A stretch of DNA of 52,405 nucleotides from Defluviitaleaceae bacterium. GTDB taxonomy: Bacteria; Bacillota; Clostridia; Lachnospirales; WQUN01. Below, piece by piece: positions 17,266 to 27,909 of the stretch (position 1 is the first letter of the stretch; the number at the start of each line of letters is the position of its first letter). A program made the position numbers and the translations under genes. The notes beneath the pieces are model-generated. The model had not been told where the DNA came from. It was given only the letters and a program-made list of their open reading frames with translations, and ran no database searches. Location of the stretch: contig WQSR01000013.1 of NCBI GenBank assembly GCA_009787785.1, forward strand, positions 1 through 52,405, read 5' to 3'.

Positions 17266-17857
17266 TGGCTTTCCCCCCCGGGGTGATTATTTTGTCTATC
17301 AAGCCGTATTCAAGGGCTTCCTCGGCGGAAAAGAAATTGTCGCGGTCAGAGTCCCTGGCAATGGTTTCCACGCTTTGCCCCGTGCATTGGGCAAAAATAC
17401 GATTAAGCCTATCCTTGGTTTTAATGATATGCTCGGCATGAATCATAAAATCCGACGCCTGGGAGCGGCCAATCCCCCCGGAGGGCTGGTGGAGCATCAC
17501 TTCAGAGTTGGGCAAAGCCGACCGCTTGCCCTTGGCACCTCCGGCCAGCAAAAACGCGCCCATGCTTGCGGCGAGCCCCACACAAATGGTAGCCACGTCG
17601 CACTTGATATAATTCATCGTGTCGTAGATGGCCATACCCGCCGAAATGGAGCCGCCGGGGCTGTTGATATACAAATTGATATCCTTGTCCGGGTCTTCGG
17701 ATTCCAGGAACAATAGCTGGGCGATGATAAGGCTGGCGGTGGTATCTGTCACCACGTCACCCAGGAAAATAACCCGGTCCTTCAGCAGACGGGAGTAAAT
17801 ATCATAGGAACGCTCCCCCCGGTTGGTTTGTTCAACGACTATCGGTACTAATGCCAT
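17255..17857 (-). CDS. clpP: ATP-dependent Clp protease proteolytic subunit ClpP
   Basis: 200 residues, the usual size. It is the serine peptidase that forms the Clp barrel. The triad is visible: S98 in [10 protein letters not shown]123 in MLHQPSGG and D172 in RDSDRDNFF. The N-terminus [20 protein letters not shown] matches processed ClpP proteins. It lies two bases from the tig stop and overlaps clpX. Confidence 0.98.
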   Translation of the reverse strand: MALVPIVVEQTNRGERSYDIYSRLLKDRVIFLGDVVTDTTASLIIAQLLFLESEDPDKDINLYINSPGGSISAGMAIYDTMNYIKCDVATICVGLAASMGAFLLAGGAKGKRSALPNSEVMLHQPSGGIGRSQASDFMIHAEHIIKTKDRLNRIFAQCTGQSVETIARDSDRDNFFSAEEALEYGLIDKIITPGGKANAQ

Positions 17858-17859
17858 GA

Positions 17860-19242
17860 TTATTTTTCCTCCTCTGTGGTTTCTACATCTATAATATCGC
17901 CTTGTGTTATCTCATCTATAACCGGGAAGGGCTCGTCTGTGGCGATGGCCTTTTCCATAACGAAATCCATGGCCTTGTCCGCCCGGTAGCTACGGCGCAA
18001 ATCCGCCTTCCTGCGGGGGTGCATTTCTTCGATGAGCTTGGTCAGCTCCTCGTCCTTTATACCGGAGAACTCGCTGAACTTCTCCGTAAATTCCTCATCG
18101 CTGAGGGTGATATTTTCCTTGTCAGCGATGGCGGTCAAAGCCAGCATGGAATCAATTTCCTGCTTGGCCTGGGCCTGCCAGCCACTGCGCAAGCCGTGCT
18201 CCGTCAGCCCGGAGAAGCGCATATAATTCTCAAAGTCCATGCCCTGCATCTCAATTTGGTTGCGATAGCTGTCCAGCATGTCTTCCATGCGACCGGTGTA
18301 CATGACTTCCGGTACGTTGGCCACAATCATTTTAGCCAATTGTTGCATGATGTGTGCGCGCTTGTTGTGGTCGAGATTGTCCTCCTTGTTCTTGCGGATG
18401 TGCTCGGCCAAATCGGCGCGGTACTCGGCCAACGTATCAAACTCGGAAATATCCTGGGCGAAATCATCGTCGAGCTCGGGCAGCTGCCGCTCCTTCACGT
18501 CCACGATTTCCACTTCGAAAACGGCGGGCTTGCCGGCCAAATCCGTATGGTTATAATCCTCCGGGAATGTCACGTTCACCGTTACGTCGTCCCCGGTCAC
18601 GTGGCCCACCAATTGCTCTTCAAAGCCCGGGATGAAACGGCCAGAGCCCAAAGTCAAATCCACAAACTCACCCTTGCCGCCTTCGAAGGGCTCGCCGTCC
18701 ACATAGCCCGTGAAGTTGATGTTCACGATGTCGTTCAACGCGGCGGGGCGGTCCGCGCTCACCTGGCGGGCGTTCTTTTCCTGCTCGGCGCGGAGGGCGT
18801 TTTGAATTTCATCCTCGGAGGGCTCGGTCTCGATTTTGGGATAGGTCAGGCCATAATAGCCGTCGATTTCAACGGCGGGGCGGGTATACACCTCCGCGGT
18901 GAAGGCGATGCCCGTTTGCTCGCTTACGTCTTCCAGCGCAATCTCCGGGCGGTATACCGCGTCGATGCCGCTCTTGTCCAACGCCTCTGCGTAGGCATCC
19001 TCTAATACATAGTTGATGGCGTCCTCATGAAAAATTTCCTTGCCGTAATACTGCTCGATAATCATGCGCGGAGCCTTCCCCTTGCGAAAGCCCGGTATGT
19101 TGAAATAACCTTTGTTCTTGTTGTAGACAGCTTGCAGACTCTGCTTGAACGCTTCCGCGTTGACTTGAATGGTTAGCTTAGATTTATTTTCTTCCAATGA
19201 TTCCGTGGTTACGGTGGTTAGTTCCATGTAGAACTTGCGCAT
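17860..19242 (-). CDS. tig: Trigger factor, ribosome-associated chaperone/peptidyl-prolyl isomerase
   Basis: 460 residues. It binds at the ribosome exit tunnel and shields nascent chains. The ribosome-binding loop is PGFRKGKAP (N-terminal domain), and the FKBP-like isomerase domain lies near 160-250 ([28 protein letters not shown]). The helical C-terminal chaperone domain fills the rest. The acidic end (VETTEEEK) is typical. The ATG at 19242 has GGAGG eight bases before it; a second ATG five codons in would give the more usual N-terminus. Confidence 0.97.
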   Translation of the reverse strand: MRKFYMELTTVTTESLEENKSKLTIQVNAEAFKQSLQAVYNKNKGYFNIPGFRKGKAPRMIIEQYYGKEIFHEDAINYVLEDAYAEALDKSGIDAVYRPEIALEDVSEQTGIAFTAEVYTRPAVEIDGYYGLTYPKIETEPSEDEIQNALRAEQEKNARQVSADRPAALNDIVNINFTGYVDGEPFEGGKGEFVDLTLGSGRFIPGFEEQLVGHVTGDDVTVNVTFPEDYNHTDLAGKPAVFEVEIVDVKERQLPELDDDFAQDISEFDTLAEYRADLAEHIRKNKEDNLDHNKRAHIMQQLAKMIVANVPEVMYTGRMEDMLDSYRNQIEMQGMDFENYMRFSGLTEHGLRSGWQAQAKQEIDSMLALTAIADKENITLSDEEFTEKFSEFSGIKDEELTKLIEEMHPRRKADLRRSYRADKAMDFVMEKAIATDEPFPVIDEITQGDIIDVETTEEEK

Positions 19243-19293
19243 GTGTCAGCCTCCGATAATAATGTGTTTATTTCAGCTTTTCAAACGTGGGGG

Positions 19294-19302
19294 AGTATAT
19301 CA
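19294..19302 (-). promoter_or_regulatory. Extended -10 promoter for tig-clpP-clpX
   Basis: Minus-strand TGATATACT has the TGn extension directly before TATACT, about 50 bases before the tig ATG. No good -35 is seen, which is usual for extended -10 promoters. The rest of 19243-19341 is the tig leader; no CtsR-like or HrcA-like operator is obvious. Confidence 0.5.
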
Positions 19303-19341
19303 TAGTAAAAATGAGTTGGCTATAGCAGAATGATTGGAAAA

Positions 19342-21888
19342 TTACATTTCTCGCAATCTTTCCACTATCGTCGCGTTATTAACTTTGCGATACGCTATCA
19401 ACGGCGTGTATAAACATATCGCCACAATCATCATGGCCATAATCACAAATAACACGAATGGATATTGGAAATTAAAGATACCCGTTCCGTCGGCATTGTA
19501 GACGAAGTTGAACAAGCCAATCGCTATCAAGTTGCCAAGCACCGCCGCCGTTGCAAGCACTACCAACCCATACCCCGCCCCCTCAAACATGAGCATATCC
19601 CGTACTTGCTCTTTGGTCATGCCGATGCTTTCCATAGCGGCTAACTCTTTTTTGCGCGACATAATACCTACCGACATTACATTGATAAAGTTTAGCAAGC
19701 CTGTCAGACCGATGACGCCCGCCACCGACCCGCCAATCGCCCAAAAGAGTAATTGCATACTCTGAACGCCTACCCGCTCTATCAGCCGTGCGCCGAATAA
19801 TATCTCGGCATCGTGTTCGGTTAGGGCTTCCAGTTCCATCAATGCCAAGGGTTCGTAGGCTTCATACACGCGGATATCCACTTGATAAATAAATGTCATG
19901 GCGTGTTCTTCTAAGAAGGGTCTGGCCACGATAATTGCCGGCGCGCCGAAAAACCCAAAGGCGCGTATATCCCCGAACATCCGCGAAGTTACCCCTGCCA
20001 TTTCAAAATCAAATGTCCCACCCGAAAGGGTTAGTTCAATGTTGCCGATGCCCTCCAGCAAATGGGGATTTCTGTTGGACGAAAACAAGGCCGCTTCGCC
20101 CCGGGCAAATGCGTCAATGTCTATGGGCGGGTCAAAGATATGCCGCACAGCGTATACTTCGTCCACGCACACCCCATATACGGTTGTATGAAAATTGGGG
20201 CGCAACCATTCGGGCGATGTAATGCGTGCAACTTGTTCGGCGTGTTCCGCATCGGTCATTAGCCGTGTTGTGCCGTCCGCTTCTACAATGGTTGACCTGA
20301 ACACAAAATCATGCACGCCCCGCGCATAGGGTAAAAATGCATCCGTATAGGTGAGAAATCCCCCGGCGCGGGTAACATAACGCAGGGAGATAAACCCCGG
20401 CAACGACGCCAACCGATGCAAATACGCTTCATCAATATGCCGCACGGGCTCGTTAAATGTAATGGGTGAATCATGGCGGCCGATTACAACGTGCCGTGCA
20501 TCCCTTGGCCAATGCCGCAAGCTGAAATTATTTTCTTCAAAAATTCCATCGAGGTATTGCTCTGCGTCCATACTGAATGAGATGACTGCCACGGTCATAA
20601 ATAAAACGCTACTGAAAAATAGGCTGATAAAAACCGTTGCCATGCGCTTTTTGTTGCGGAAGAAAATGTTGCGCATGGCCATCAAGAAGGGTCTGCCCCG
20701 TGTGGGGAACAGGACGCGCTTTTTGTTTAATTCCTGCTCGGTATAGCGCGTGGCTTCGATTGGGGATATACGAGCGGCTTTTTTTGCGCAGGAGAGCGAA
20801 CCCAAGAACGTAGTCAGCACCGCCAACAACGCCGCACCCACGAAAATAATCGGTGACAGCGACACAACCAACGTCATTTGCACACCCAGGATTTGCAAAA
20901 CCATCGGCACAAAGGCCAACGATGCAACCGCCGCCAAGCCTACGCCCAGCGGTACAGCCACAATGCACAATATCACCGCTTGCACAATCACGATGCCGTA
21001 TATCTGTATGGGGGTAGTCCCCACCGCTTTCAGCAGACCATATAAGCGAATGTCGTTTGCAACGGAAATATGCAAGATATTATAAATCAGCAAAAATCCT
21101 GTAATCATTAACAAAGCGATGAGCACAGCGATAATTGCCATCAACGCCGCAGGTGAGCCCGCATTGAAATCTGAATTTGTGTGTAGTGAAAAGGGGCGAT
21201 ATAGCGCGTTTTGCATTTGTGATATGCTTTGGGGAAGGTTTCGGTCGTTGTGAAAAATAACGCTGGCGCGGGTGGATGAAATGGCGTTATCACCCAATGC
21301 GTACAGAAAGGCCGCCGACACAGGCACGCCCAAAGGCTCATGCCACGATGCCGCCCCAAGGCTGGTGTAATAACCCGACAAAACAAACACCGCTTGATGT
21401 TCTTGGCCGTTTGCTGTCCAAAAATTTATGGTAACGTCCATGCCTACCATGGGCTCGGATATGGCTAATTGAAATAAAAACCGGCGTGAGAGCATGATTT
21501 CGTTTACTGCTTGCGGAAGTCTGCCCTGTACATCGAGCAACGCGGGTAGTTTGTGATACTGCCAATATTCCGCGTCGTAATAAATCATCGTAAATTCATC
21601 GGCAAAGAATACAACGTCTGCGGCGCGTCTTGCCAAGCCCACCGATGCCACGGATTCCATGCCCTGCAACTGCGTAACGGCACGTTCGGAAACATGCATT
21701 ACATGGACGTGCGCCGCCGTTGCGTTGCGCTGTACATTTTGCAAAGCAAGGGTGGCCAAGAAGCTCATTGCCACGCTTAAAGAGGACGCTATCATAAAGG
21801 TTGTCAGCAATATTGCGACAAAAATAAGGCCGTTTCGTTTTGCGTTGGCCCTAAATATACGGGTAGAGAGGGATGTTTTTTTATTCAT
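19342..21888 (-). CDS. FtsX-family ABC transporter permease, two-domain type
   Basis: 848 residues. It begins with [19 protein letters not shown] and a first helix (about 20-45), then an ectodomain, three helices (about 245-385), a basic cytoplasmic linker ([14 protein letters not shown]), a second single helix and large ectodomain, and three final helices. The family segment [19 protein letters not shown] precedes the penultimate helices. The true start is the ATG at 21888, inside the ATPase gene's last codons (8-base overlap, GGAG site). It works with that ATPase. Such pairs handle antimicrobial peptides, lipoproteins or cell-wall signals. Base composition is less G+C-rich than the neighbouring housekeeping genes. 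Confidence 0.88.
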   Translation of the reverse strand: MNKKTSLSTRIFRANAKRNGLIFVAILLTTFMIASSLSVAMSFLATLALQNVQRNATAAHVHVMHVSERAVTQLQGMESVASVGLARRAADVVFFADEFTMIYYDAEYWQYHKLPALLDVQGRLPQAVNEIMLSRRFLFQLAISEPMVGMDVTINFWTANGQEHQAVFVLSGYYTSLGAASWHEPLGVPVSAAFLYALGDNAISSTRASVIFHNDRNLPQSISQMQNALYRPFSLHTNSDFNAGSPAALMAIIAVLIALLMITGFLLIYNILHISVANDIRLYGLLKAVGTTPIQIYGIVIVQAVILCIVAVPLGVGLAAVASLAFVPMVLQILGVQMTLVVSLSPIIFVGAALLAVLTTFLGSLSCAKKAARISPIEATRYTEQELNKKRVLFPTRGRPFLMAMRNIFFRNKKRMATVFISLFFSSVLFMTVAVISFSMDAEQYLDGIFEENNFSLRHWPRDARHVVIGRHDSPITFNEPVRHIDEAYLHRLASLPGFISLRYVTRAGGFLTYTDAFLPYARGVHDFVFRSTIVEADGTTRLMTDAEHAEQVARITSPEWLRPNFHTTVYGVCVDEVYAVRHIFDPPIDIDAFARGEAALFSSNRNPHLLEGIGNIELTLSGGTFDFEMAGVTSRMFGDIRAFGFFGAPAIIVARPFLEEHAMTFIYQVDIRVYEAYEPLALMELEALTEHDAEILFGARLIERVGVQSMQLLFWAIGGSVAGVIGLTGLLNFINVMSVGIMSRKKELAAMESIGMTKEQVRDMLMFEGAGYGLVVLATAAVLGNLIAIGLFNFVYNADGTGIFNFQYPFVLFVIMAMMIVAICLYTPLIAYRKVNNATIVERLREM

Positions 21889-22570
21889 CTCCACGCCCCT
21901 TACGGTCGTCCGTGATTTTTCCGTCCTCGATATGGATAACCCGGTTGGCAAATCGGCTGATATTTTCGTTGTGCGTGATAACAACCATCGTTTGGTTGAA
22001 GCGTTTCGATGTCGATTTCAGCAAATCCAAGACCTCGCGGCTGGTGCGGCTGTCTAAATTGCCCGTAGGTTCGTCTGCCAAGATAATCGCGGGCTTCGCC
22101 GCCAATGCGCGGGCAATCGCAACCCGTTGTTGTTGCCCGCCTGATAATTGGTTGGGCATGGCATATTTTTTGTCAGTGATGCCCAGCATATCCAGCAGTT
22201 CGTCAATGAAGGGCTGGTCGGGCTGGCGTTTGTCAAGCTCGATGGGTAGTGCTATATTTTCGTACACGCTGAGAATGGGGACGAGGTTATAGCTTTGAAA
22301 CACAAAGCCAATATGACGGCGGCGAAACTTCGTCAATTCATTTTCGTTCATGTTAAAGATTTCGTTGCCGTCGATTATCACCGAGCCTTCCGTTGGCCTA
22401 TCCAACCCGCCCAGCATATGTAGCAACGTGCTTTTGCCCGAACCCGACATGCCAACCACGGCTACAAATTCCCCGGCGGTGATTTCCATGCTCACGCCGT
22501 CCAGCGCACGTACCGTGCTGGATTCTGAAATATAGTGCTTTTTCAAATCTTGGGTAATTAAAATGGGCAT
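21881..22570 (-). CDS. ABC transporter ATP-binding protein, partner of the two-domain FtsX permease
   Basis: 229 residues. Walker A is GMSGSGKST, the signature is LSGGQQQR, Walker B is [12 protein letters not shown] and the H loop is VITHNEN. It is of the LolD/MacB/BceA class. It overlaps the permease gene by eight bases. No two-component system is encoded beside it, unlike the transporter at 5417. The pair closes the long minus-strand run that starts near 33.3 kb. Confidence 0.94.
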   Translation of the reverse strand: MPILITQDLKKHYISESSTVRALDGVSMEITAGEFVAVVGMSGSGKSTLLHMLGGLDRPTEGSVIIDGNEIFNMNENELTKFRRRHIGFVFQSYNLVPILSVYENIALPIELDKRQPDQPFIDELLDMLGITDKKYAMPNQLSGGQQQRVAIARALAAKPAIILADEPTGNLDSRTSREVLDLLKSTSKRFNQTMVVITHNENISRFANRVIHIEDGKITDDRKGRGDE

Positions 22571-22589
22571 GAGCGTTTCTCCTTTGTCA

Positions 22590-23894
22590 TTACGGGTTCT
22601 TATGTCTTTTATAATTTACCAACCAAATAACCCCCGTGGAAACCACGCGCAAGGCGCACACAATCAGCAGGGCCATCATGTTGCCCCACATTCTGTAGAG
22701 TGTATGGGCGAAGAAAGGCGCGACGAACAAGCTCACATTCACAACGGTGTTGTAGAAGGCGAGGTAGACCATGCGGTTTTCTTCGGGGGTGGCTTCCAGC
22801 ACGCCGTTGAGTATGGCGGTGTTGATGCCGATGGCCGAGAAGCCCATGAACAGGGAGAGCACCGCCATCATCTGCACATTGGGGATGAAGGGGATAAGGG
22901 CGGCGTTGGCGGCCAGGAGTAGGCCGGCGATGATAAAAATGGCGGTGTTGCCGTATTTGCGAAGCCACCTTTGCCAGAAGCCGCCGGAAATAAAGGCCGA
23001 GACGCCCGACGCCAGGGCGAAGATGGCGAACCAAAGCTCTGTGGCTTGCAAAACGCGGACTTGGTGGAAGGCGAAAAGGGGCCAGCCCGCTTGCCACGTG
23101 AACATAAAAAAAATCGCTGGGAAGAAAAAGGCCAGGAAGCGTTTGTCCTTGCGGATGGCGCGGAAGATTTCCCGGCTTTTTGTTTTGCACAGGGGATTTT
23201 CGCCGGGGGGTGCTTCCGCTACTTTAAGCCGGTTGAACATGCGTACTTCCAGCACGCCCACGCTAAAGGCGATGACGAAAAATATCTGGTACAGGAGCAT
23301 CCGCTGTTCTTCGGTGCGGGGGACGAAGGTGATGACCAGCCCTGTGATGATGCTGACCACGGGGATGATGGCTTGCCCGAATTTGGTACGGGCGGCGATG
23401 GCCTGGCCCCGGGTATTTCCATTAAAAACGGAGCCAAGGAAGCTTTGCAGTGAAGTTTGGGAGAGGGCGTCGGGGAAATTCATCAGCCCCAGCATAACCA
23501 CAAAGAGCATGGGCCGGATATAGGGCGGCAACACGGGAATCAAGACCAAGACTAAAATGAGCCCGCGACTAATCAAAATAAAGGCCGCTGTGGCCTTTTT
23601 CTGGTTGGCGAAATGCCGGAACAATAGCGCGCCGGGCAACAAGACAATGGCGGCCACTAAACCGGGCAGGGCGTTGAGCAAGGTGATGTGAAATTCCGTC
23701 CCGCCCAGTCTGTTGAGGAAGGGGAGGGCGAAGGGTCGCCACAGGTTGGCCGCAGTGTCGAAGAGGAGCCCGTACAGGATGAAGAACCAGATATTGGTGC
23801 CGCGCATACGGGCCATGTCGCGGCGCATATGGGCTATGCCTTCCCGGAGGTTGATTTCCCGGCGCATGTGGCGAAGCCTTGCGATGAAGCGCAT
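22590..23894 (-). CDS. MFS transporter, substrate unknown
   Basis: 434 residues. An unusually basic 33-residue N-terminal extension (rich in Arg and Met) precedes the first helix at IWFFILYGLLF. About twelve helices follow, with a central cytoplasmic loop around 215-235. It lies 13 bases from the Cof phosphatase gene and 19 from the ABC ATPase gene, within one likely transcript. There is no substrate signature. It could be an efflux pump or a nutrient carrier. Confidence 0.8.
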   Translation of the reverse strand: MRFIARLRHMRREINLREGIAHMRRDMARMRGTNIWFFILYGLLFDTAANLWRPFALPFLNRLGGTEFHITLLNALPGLVAAIVLLPGALLFRHFANQKKATAAFILISRGLILVLVLIPVLPPYIRPMLFVVMLGLMNFPDALSQTSLQSFLGSVFNGNTRGQAIAARTKFGQAIIPVVSIITGLVITFVPRTEEQRMLLYQIFFVIAFSVGVLEVRMFNRLKVAEAPPGENPLCKTKSREIFRAIRKDKRFLAFFFPAIFFMFTWQAGWPLFAFHQVRVLQATELWFAIFALASGVSAFISGGFWQRWLRKYGNTAIFIIAGLLLAANAALIPFIPNVQMMAVLSLFMGFSAIGINTAILNGVLEATPEENRMVYLAFYNTVVNVSLFVAPFFAHTLYRMWGNMMALLIVCALRVVSTGVIWLVNYKRHKNP

Positions 23895-23907
23895 GAAAAG
23901 TTGCCCC

Positions 23908-24738
23908 TTATATTAAATATTGATTTATCACCGCGCTTACCGCGTCTTCATTGTTGCTGGCCGGGAGGTGGAGGTTGGCCGCCGTCACTGCGGCGGGGAC
24001 GGCGTTGGCCACGGCGATGCCCAGCCCTGCGGTTTGTAGCATGGTGATATCGTTGGCCTCGTCCCCCATGGCGATGACTTGCGCGATGGGGATGCGCAAA
24101 AGCTCCGCCAGGAAAGCAATGCCGCTCCCTTTGCCCACGCCCATGGGGGTGAGCTCCAGCAAATGCCGGGCAGAGAACATCGTCTGGCACTGCCCCGGGA
24201 AGCGCGCGGCGGAAAAATCGGCGATTTCGAGCAAATCCTCGTGGGTGCCGTGGATGAGGATTTTATACATATCGCAGGTTTGTGTCTGGTAGGAGGGCAC
24301 CGTCTTCGCGCCGAGGCGTTTCATTTCATCGAAGAGCCGCGTTGCCCGCAAGGCCGCCTCGGCAATCAGATAGCCTTCGTTATTATATGCAAGCATATGC
24401 ATTTCATTATAGTTGGCCACCACAGGGGCAAGGGTGGCGAATATTTCCAGGGCAATGGCGTTGGGCATGAGCAGCGCGTGATGCAATTTCACCCCGCCGC
24501 TGTCGAGGATTTCATATACCGCGCCGCCGTTGAAGCCGATGCCGTATTGCCCGGGGACATCCAGCCCCAGCTCCTGCTCATAAAAGGTAAGGGAACGCCA
24601 GGAACGCCCGCTGGCCAGCACGATTTTTTTACCGGCGGCTACGGCGGCTTGGATGGCGGCGCGGTTGCCGGGGGAGATTTTGCCATGGCTGTTGAGCAAG
24701 GTACCGTCCACATCGGTGCATAACAGTTGATAGCTCAT
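23908..24738 (-). CDS. Cof-type HAD-superfamily phosphatase
   Basis: 276 residues. The catalytic aspartates are in CTDVDGTLLNSHG (motif I), LASGRSW gives motif II, the lysine region is in GVGKGSGI, and motif IV is MGDEANDITML. A large C2-type cap lies between motifs II and III. Such enzymes remove phosphate from sugar phosphates, pyridoxal phosphate or flavin precursors. The start is the ATG at 24738, overlapping the ileS stop as ATGA; the longer open frame upstream lies within ileS. It is cotranscribed with ileS. Confidence 0.9.
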   Translation of the reverse strand: MSYQLLCTDVDGTLLNSHGKISPGNRAAIQAAVAAGKKIVLASGRSWRSLTFYEQELGLDVPGQYGIGFNGGAVYEILDSGGVKLHHALLMPNAIALEIFATLAPVVANYNEMHMLAYNNEGYLIAEAALRATRLFDEMKRLGAKTVPSYQTQTCDMYKILIHGTHEDLLEIADFSAARFPGQCQTMFSARHLLELTPMGVGKGSGIAFLAELLRIPIAQVIAMGDEANDITMLQTAGLGIAVANAVPAAVTAANLHLPASNNEDAVSAVINQYLI

Positions 24739-27700
24739 GAGCGTTGCACCCACAGGGTAATGTCCTCGCCGTTGATGCTCCAATCCTTGGTGAATGCGTC
24801 GGCGGGGGCGGGGATATTTTCCAGGGCACCGGCGATGATTTCTGCGGCGATGAAGGATTCGTTGCGCTGGATGATGGGGGAAAGGGCGGTGTTGTGGCTG
24901 TACCCCGCCCGGATGGCGTCGGTGACTTCGTAGCCCGCGTCCCGCCGCATGGTCTGCCATTTGCTTACCAGCTCCCGCACATTCCCCTCCTCGATAAGCT
25001 CCGGGGTGAGGGTGGTGTCCAGCACCACGGTAATCCCCTTGTCGCTGGCCGCGCTGTAGCCTTCCTTTTGCAGGTTTTCCACCAGCACATCGGCCAAGGT
25101 GAGGGTGATATCTGTAGTGTCTATGGCGGTCTGCCACGCGCCCGTTTGCAACGCGGCGAGGGCGGCGGCGGCGTCCGCGTTCAGGGCCTGTGTGATTTTG
25201 GGCACCAGCTTGCCGTAACGCGGGCCAAGGGTACGCAGATTCGGCTTGATGCGTACATCGGTATAGCCCGCCGCGTCGTCCACGAAGCGAAGCTCCTTCA
25301 CGTTCAGCTCCTCTCCCACGATGGCGATATAGTCCGCCCCCGGCGGGGTCATGCCATAAGTCAGGGCCACCAGCATTGCGTGCAGGGGCTGACGGGTTTT
25401 GATATTGGCTGTGTTGCGGGCGGCGCGCCCCAGCTGTACCATGTCCAGAACCCGGGCCATTTCCTGCTCCAGGGCGGTGTCGATAAAGCTTGCCTCTGCC
25501 ACGGGATAGTCGCACAAGTGTATGGATTCCGGGTCGCTTTCGCCGCTTTTCAGCCCCCGCACCAGGTTCTGATACATCAGCTCCGTCATGAAGGGCACAA
25601 AGGGCGCGGCCAGCTTCGCCAGCTCTACCAGCACCGTATGCAGGACGAGATATGCGTTGATTTTATCCTGCGCCATGCCCCCCGCCCAAAAACGCTCCCG
25701 GCTACGCCGCAGATACCAATTGCTTAACTCGTCCACAAATTGCTCCATGGCCCGGGCCGATTCCGTCAGCTCGTAGCGGGCCATATGGGCGTCCACCTTG
25801 CCAATCAAGGTATGCATCCGGGACAAAATCCACCGGTCCATGGCCGCCAGCGCGGAAGCCTCCGGCAAAGTGTGCGCGTAGGGATTAAACTGGTCAATCT
25901 CCGCGTACAGCACAAAGAAGGCGTAGGTATTCCAAAGGGTCCCCATAAATTTCCGCTGGGTCTCTGCCACGATGTCGTCGGAATAGCGGAAATTGTTCCA
26001 GGGATGGGTGTTGACGAACAAGAACCAGCGGATGGCGTCCGCGCCGTGTTTTTCCAGGGCTTCCATGGGGTTGACCACATCCCCCTTGGACTTGCTCATC
26101 TTCTGGCCGGCTTTGTTCTGCCCGTGACCCAGGACGATGACATTCCGGTAGGGGGATTTTTCAAACAAAATCGTGGAAATGGCCAGCAAAGTATAGAACC
26201 AGCCCCGGGTCTGGTCCACGGCCTCGGAGATGAAATCCGCGGGGAACTGCTCCCGGAAGCGGGCCTCATTTTCAAAGGGATAGTGCCACTGGGCGAAGGG
26301 CATGGCCCCTGCGTCGAACCAGCAGTCGATGACCTCCGGGGTGCGGCGCATGGTGCCGCCGCATTGGGGGCAGGGGATGGTAACGGCGTCGATATAGGGC
26401 TTGTGGAGCTCGATGTCCCCGGGTACGTCCGTGCCCATTTCCTTCAGCTCCGCGATGCTTCCGATACAGTGGCGATACCCGCAATTTTCCACTTCGCACA
26501 GCCATATGGGCAACGGCGTACCCCAGTACCGCTCCCGGCTCAGGCTCCAGTCGATGACATTTTCCACGAAATTGCCGAAGCGGCCCGTTTTCATATGGTC
26601 GGGCATCCAGTGGACGGCGGCGTTGGCTTGCACCAGCTTGTCGCGCAGTTCGCTCATACGGATGAACCAGGCGTCCCGGGCGTAGTACAGCAGTGGCGTG
26701 TCGCATCGCCAGCAGAAGGGATAGCTGTGTTCGTATTCCTTCCTTTTGTACAGCTGTTCACGGGATTTCAACTCCCGTATAATATGCTTGTCCGCGTCCT
26801 TCACAAACTGCCCGGCGAAAGGCCGCGCCGCCTCGGTGAAACAGCCCTGGGCGTCCACCAGCTGGATTAACGGCAAATCATATGCCTTCGAAATACGCGC
26901 ATCGTCCTCCCCGAAGGCCGGGGCGATATGCACAATTCCTGTGCCGTCGGTGAGGGTGACATAGGGGTCACATACCACGGTGCAGTAATTATCCACGGCT
27001 TGCGCTTCCGGCGAGAAGTCAAAGAGCGGCTCGTATTTCAGGCCCTCCAGTGCCTTTCCCCCCAGGGTCTCTAAAATTTCATGCCCTTCCCCCAGCACGG
27101 TTTCCGCCAACGCCTTGGCCAGGATATACACCCGCCCGTCCACGCAAGCCCGCACATATTCCTCCTTGGCGTTCACGCACAGGGCCACATTGGAGGGCAA
27201 AGTCCAGGGGGTGGTGGTCCAGGCCAGGAGAAATTCATTGTCCCGCCCTTTTACTTTAAAGCTCACGAAAATCGAGGCTTCCTTCACGTCCTTATATCCC
27301 TGGGCCACTTCATGGCTGGAAAGGGGCGTCCCGCAACGGGGGCAATAGGGTACCACCCGGTAGCTCTTGTAAATCAGCCCCTTCTCCCAAATCTGCTTCA
27401 AGGCCCACCATACCGACTCGATATATTCGTTGTGGTAGGTCACATAGGGCGCGTCCATGTCCAGCCAATAGCCTACCCGCAGGCTCATTTCCTCCCACAG
27501 GGCCTTGTATTTCCACACGCTTTCCTTGCATTTTTGTATAAAGGGCTCCACGCCGTATTCCTCTATTTGCGGCTTGCCGCTGATGCCCAATAGCTTTTCC
27601 ACTTCCAGCTCCACGGGAAGCCCATGGGTATCCCACCCGGCCTTGCGCAGTACCCGCTTGCCCTTCATCGTCTGGTAGCGGGGAATCAAATCCTTCACCG

Positions 27701-27887
27701 CCCGGGTAATAATGTGCCCGATATGGGGCTGGCCGTTGGCCGTGGGCGGCCCATCATAGAAAGTAAAAACCTCCGCCTCCCGGCGCAGTTCGATGCTCTT
27801 TTCGAAAATCCCATGCGCGCGCCACAAATCCAGCACCTGTTGCTCGCGCCCGGCGAATTGCATATTGGTGGGTACTTTTGCATACAT
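24735..27887 (-). CDS. ileS: Isoleucyl-tRNA synthetase
   Basis: 1050 residues. It charges tRNA-Ile and edits valine. The class I motifs are PPTANGQPHIGH (HIGH) and GQKMSKSKGD (KMSKS). The editing domain shows AWTTTPWTLPSNVALCVN and TGIVHIAPAFGEDD. Cysteine pairs CPRCGTPLSSHE and CPQCGGTMR suggest zinc sites. The opening MYAKVPTNMQFAGREQQVLD and the length fit the type 2 (eukaryote-like) IleRS, a class known for mupirocin tolerance; this is a family-level inference. No T-box leader is visible in the 22 bases before it, since tdh is directly upstream. Confidence 0.96.
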   Translation of the reverse strand: MYAKVPTNMQFAGREQQVLDLWRAHGIFEKSIELRREAEVFTFYDGPPTANGQPHIGHIITRAVKDLIPRYQTMKGKRVLRKAGWDTHGLPVELEVEKLLGISGKPQIEEYGVEPFIQKCKESVWKYKALWEEMSLRVGYWLDMDAPYVTYHNEYIESVWWALKQIWEKGLIYKSYRVVPYCPRCGTPLSSHEVAQGYKDVKEASIFVSFKVKGRDNEFLLAWTTTPWTLPSNVALCVNAKEEYVRACVDGRVYILAKALAETVLGEGHEILETLGGKALEGLKYEPLFDFSPEAQAVDNYCTVVCDPYVTLTDGTGIVHIAPAFGEDDARISKAYDLPLIQLVDAQGCFTEAARPFAGQFVKDADKHIIRELKSREQLYKRKEYEHSYPFCWRCDTPLLYYARDAWFIRMSELRDKLVQANAAVHWMPDHMKTGRFGNFVENVIDWSLSRERYWGTPLPIWLCEVENCGYRHCIGSIAELKEMGTDVPGDIELHKPYIDAVTIPCPQCGGTMRRTPEVIDCWFDAGAMPFAQWHYPFENEARFREQFPADFISEAVDQTRGWFYTLLAISTILFEKSPYRNVIVLGHGQNKAGQKMSKSKGDVVNPMEALEKHGADAIRWFLFVNTHPWNNFRYSDDIVAETQRKFMGTLWNTYAFFVLYAEIDQFNPYAHTLPEASALAAMDRWILSRMHTLIGKVDAHMARYELTESARAMEQFVDELSNWYLRRSRERFWAGGMAQDKINAYLVLHTVLVELAKLAAPFVPFMTELMYQNLVRGLKSGESDPESIHLCDYPVAEASFIDTALEQEMARVLDMVQLGRAARNTANIKTRQPLHAMLVALTYGMTPPGADYIAIVGEELNVKELRFVDDAAGYTDVRIKPNLRTLGPRYGKLVPKITQALNADAAAALAALQTGAWQTAIDTTDITLTLADVLVENLQKEGYSAASDKGITVVLDTTLTPELIEEGNVRELVSKWQTMRRDAGYEVTDAIRAGYSHNTALSPIIQRNESFIAAEIIAGALENIPAPADAFTKDWSINGEDITLWVQRS

Positions 27888-27909
27888 GCGATAACCTCCC
27901 GAAGTAGTA

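Noticed and set aside
17902..19005. 367-codon open frame on the plus strand
   Set aside because: Antisense to tig, with no family pattern and no ribosome-binding site.
24739..25515. N-terminal extension of the Cof phosphatase
   Set aside because: The extension is an out-of-frame reading of ileS, rich in Arg/Gly/His. The HAD domain begins at the ATG at 24738.
24744..26870. Long plus-strand open frames
   Set aside because: Antisense to ileS; composition-driven and without motifs.
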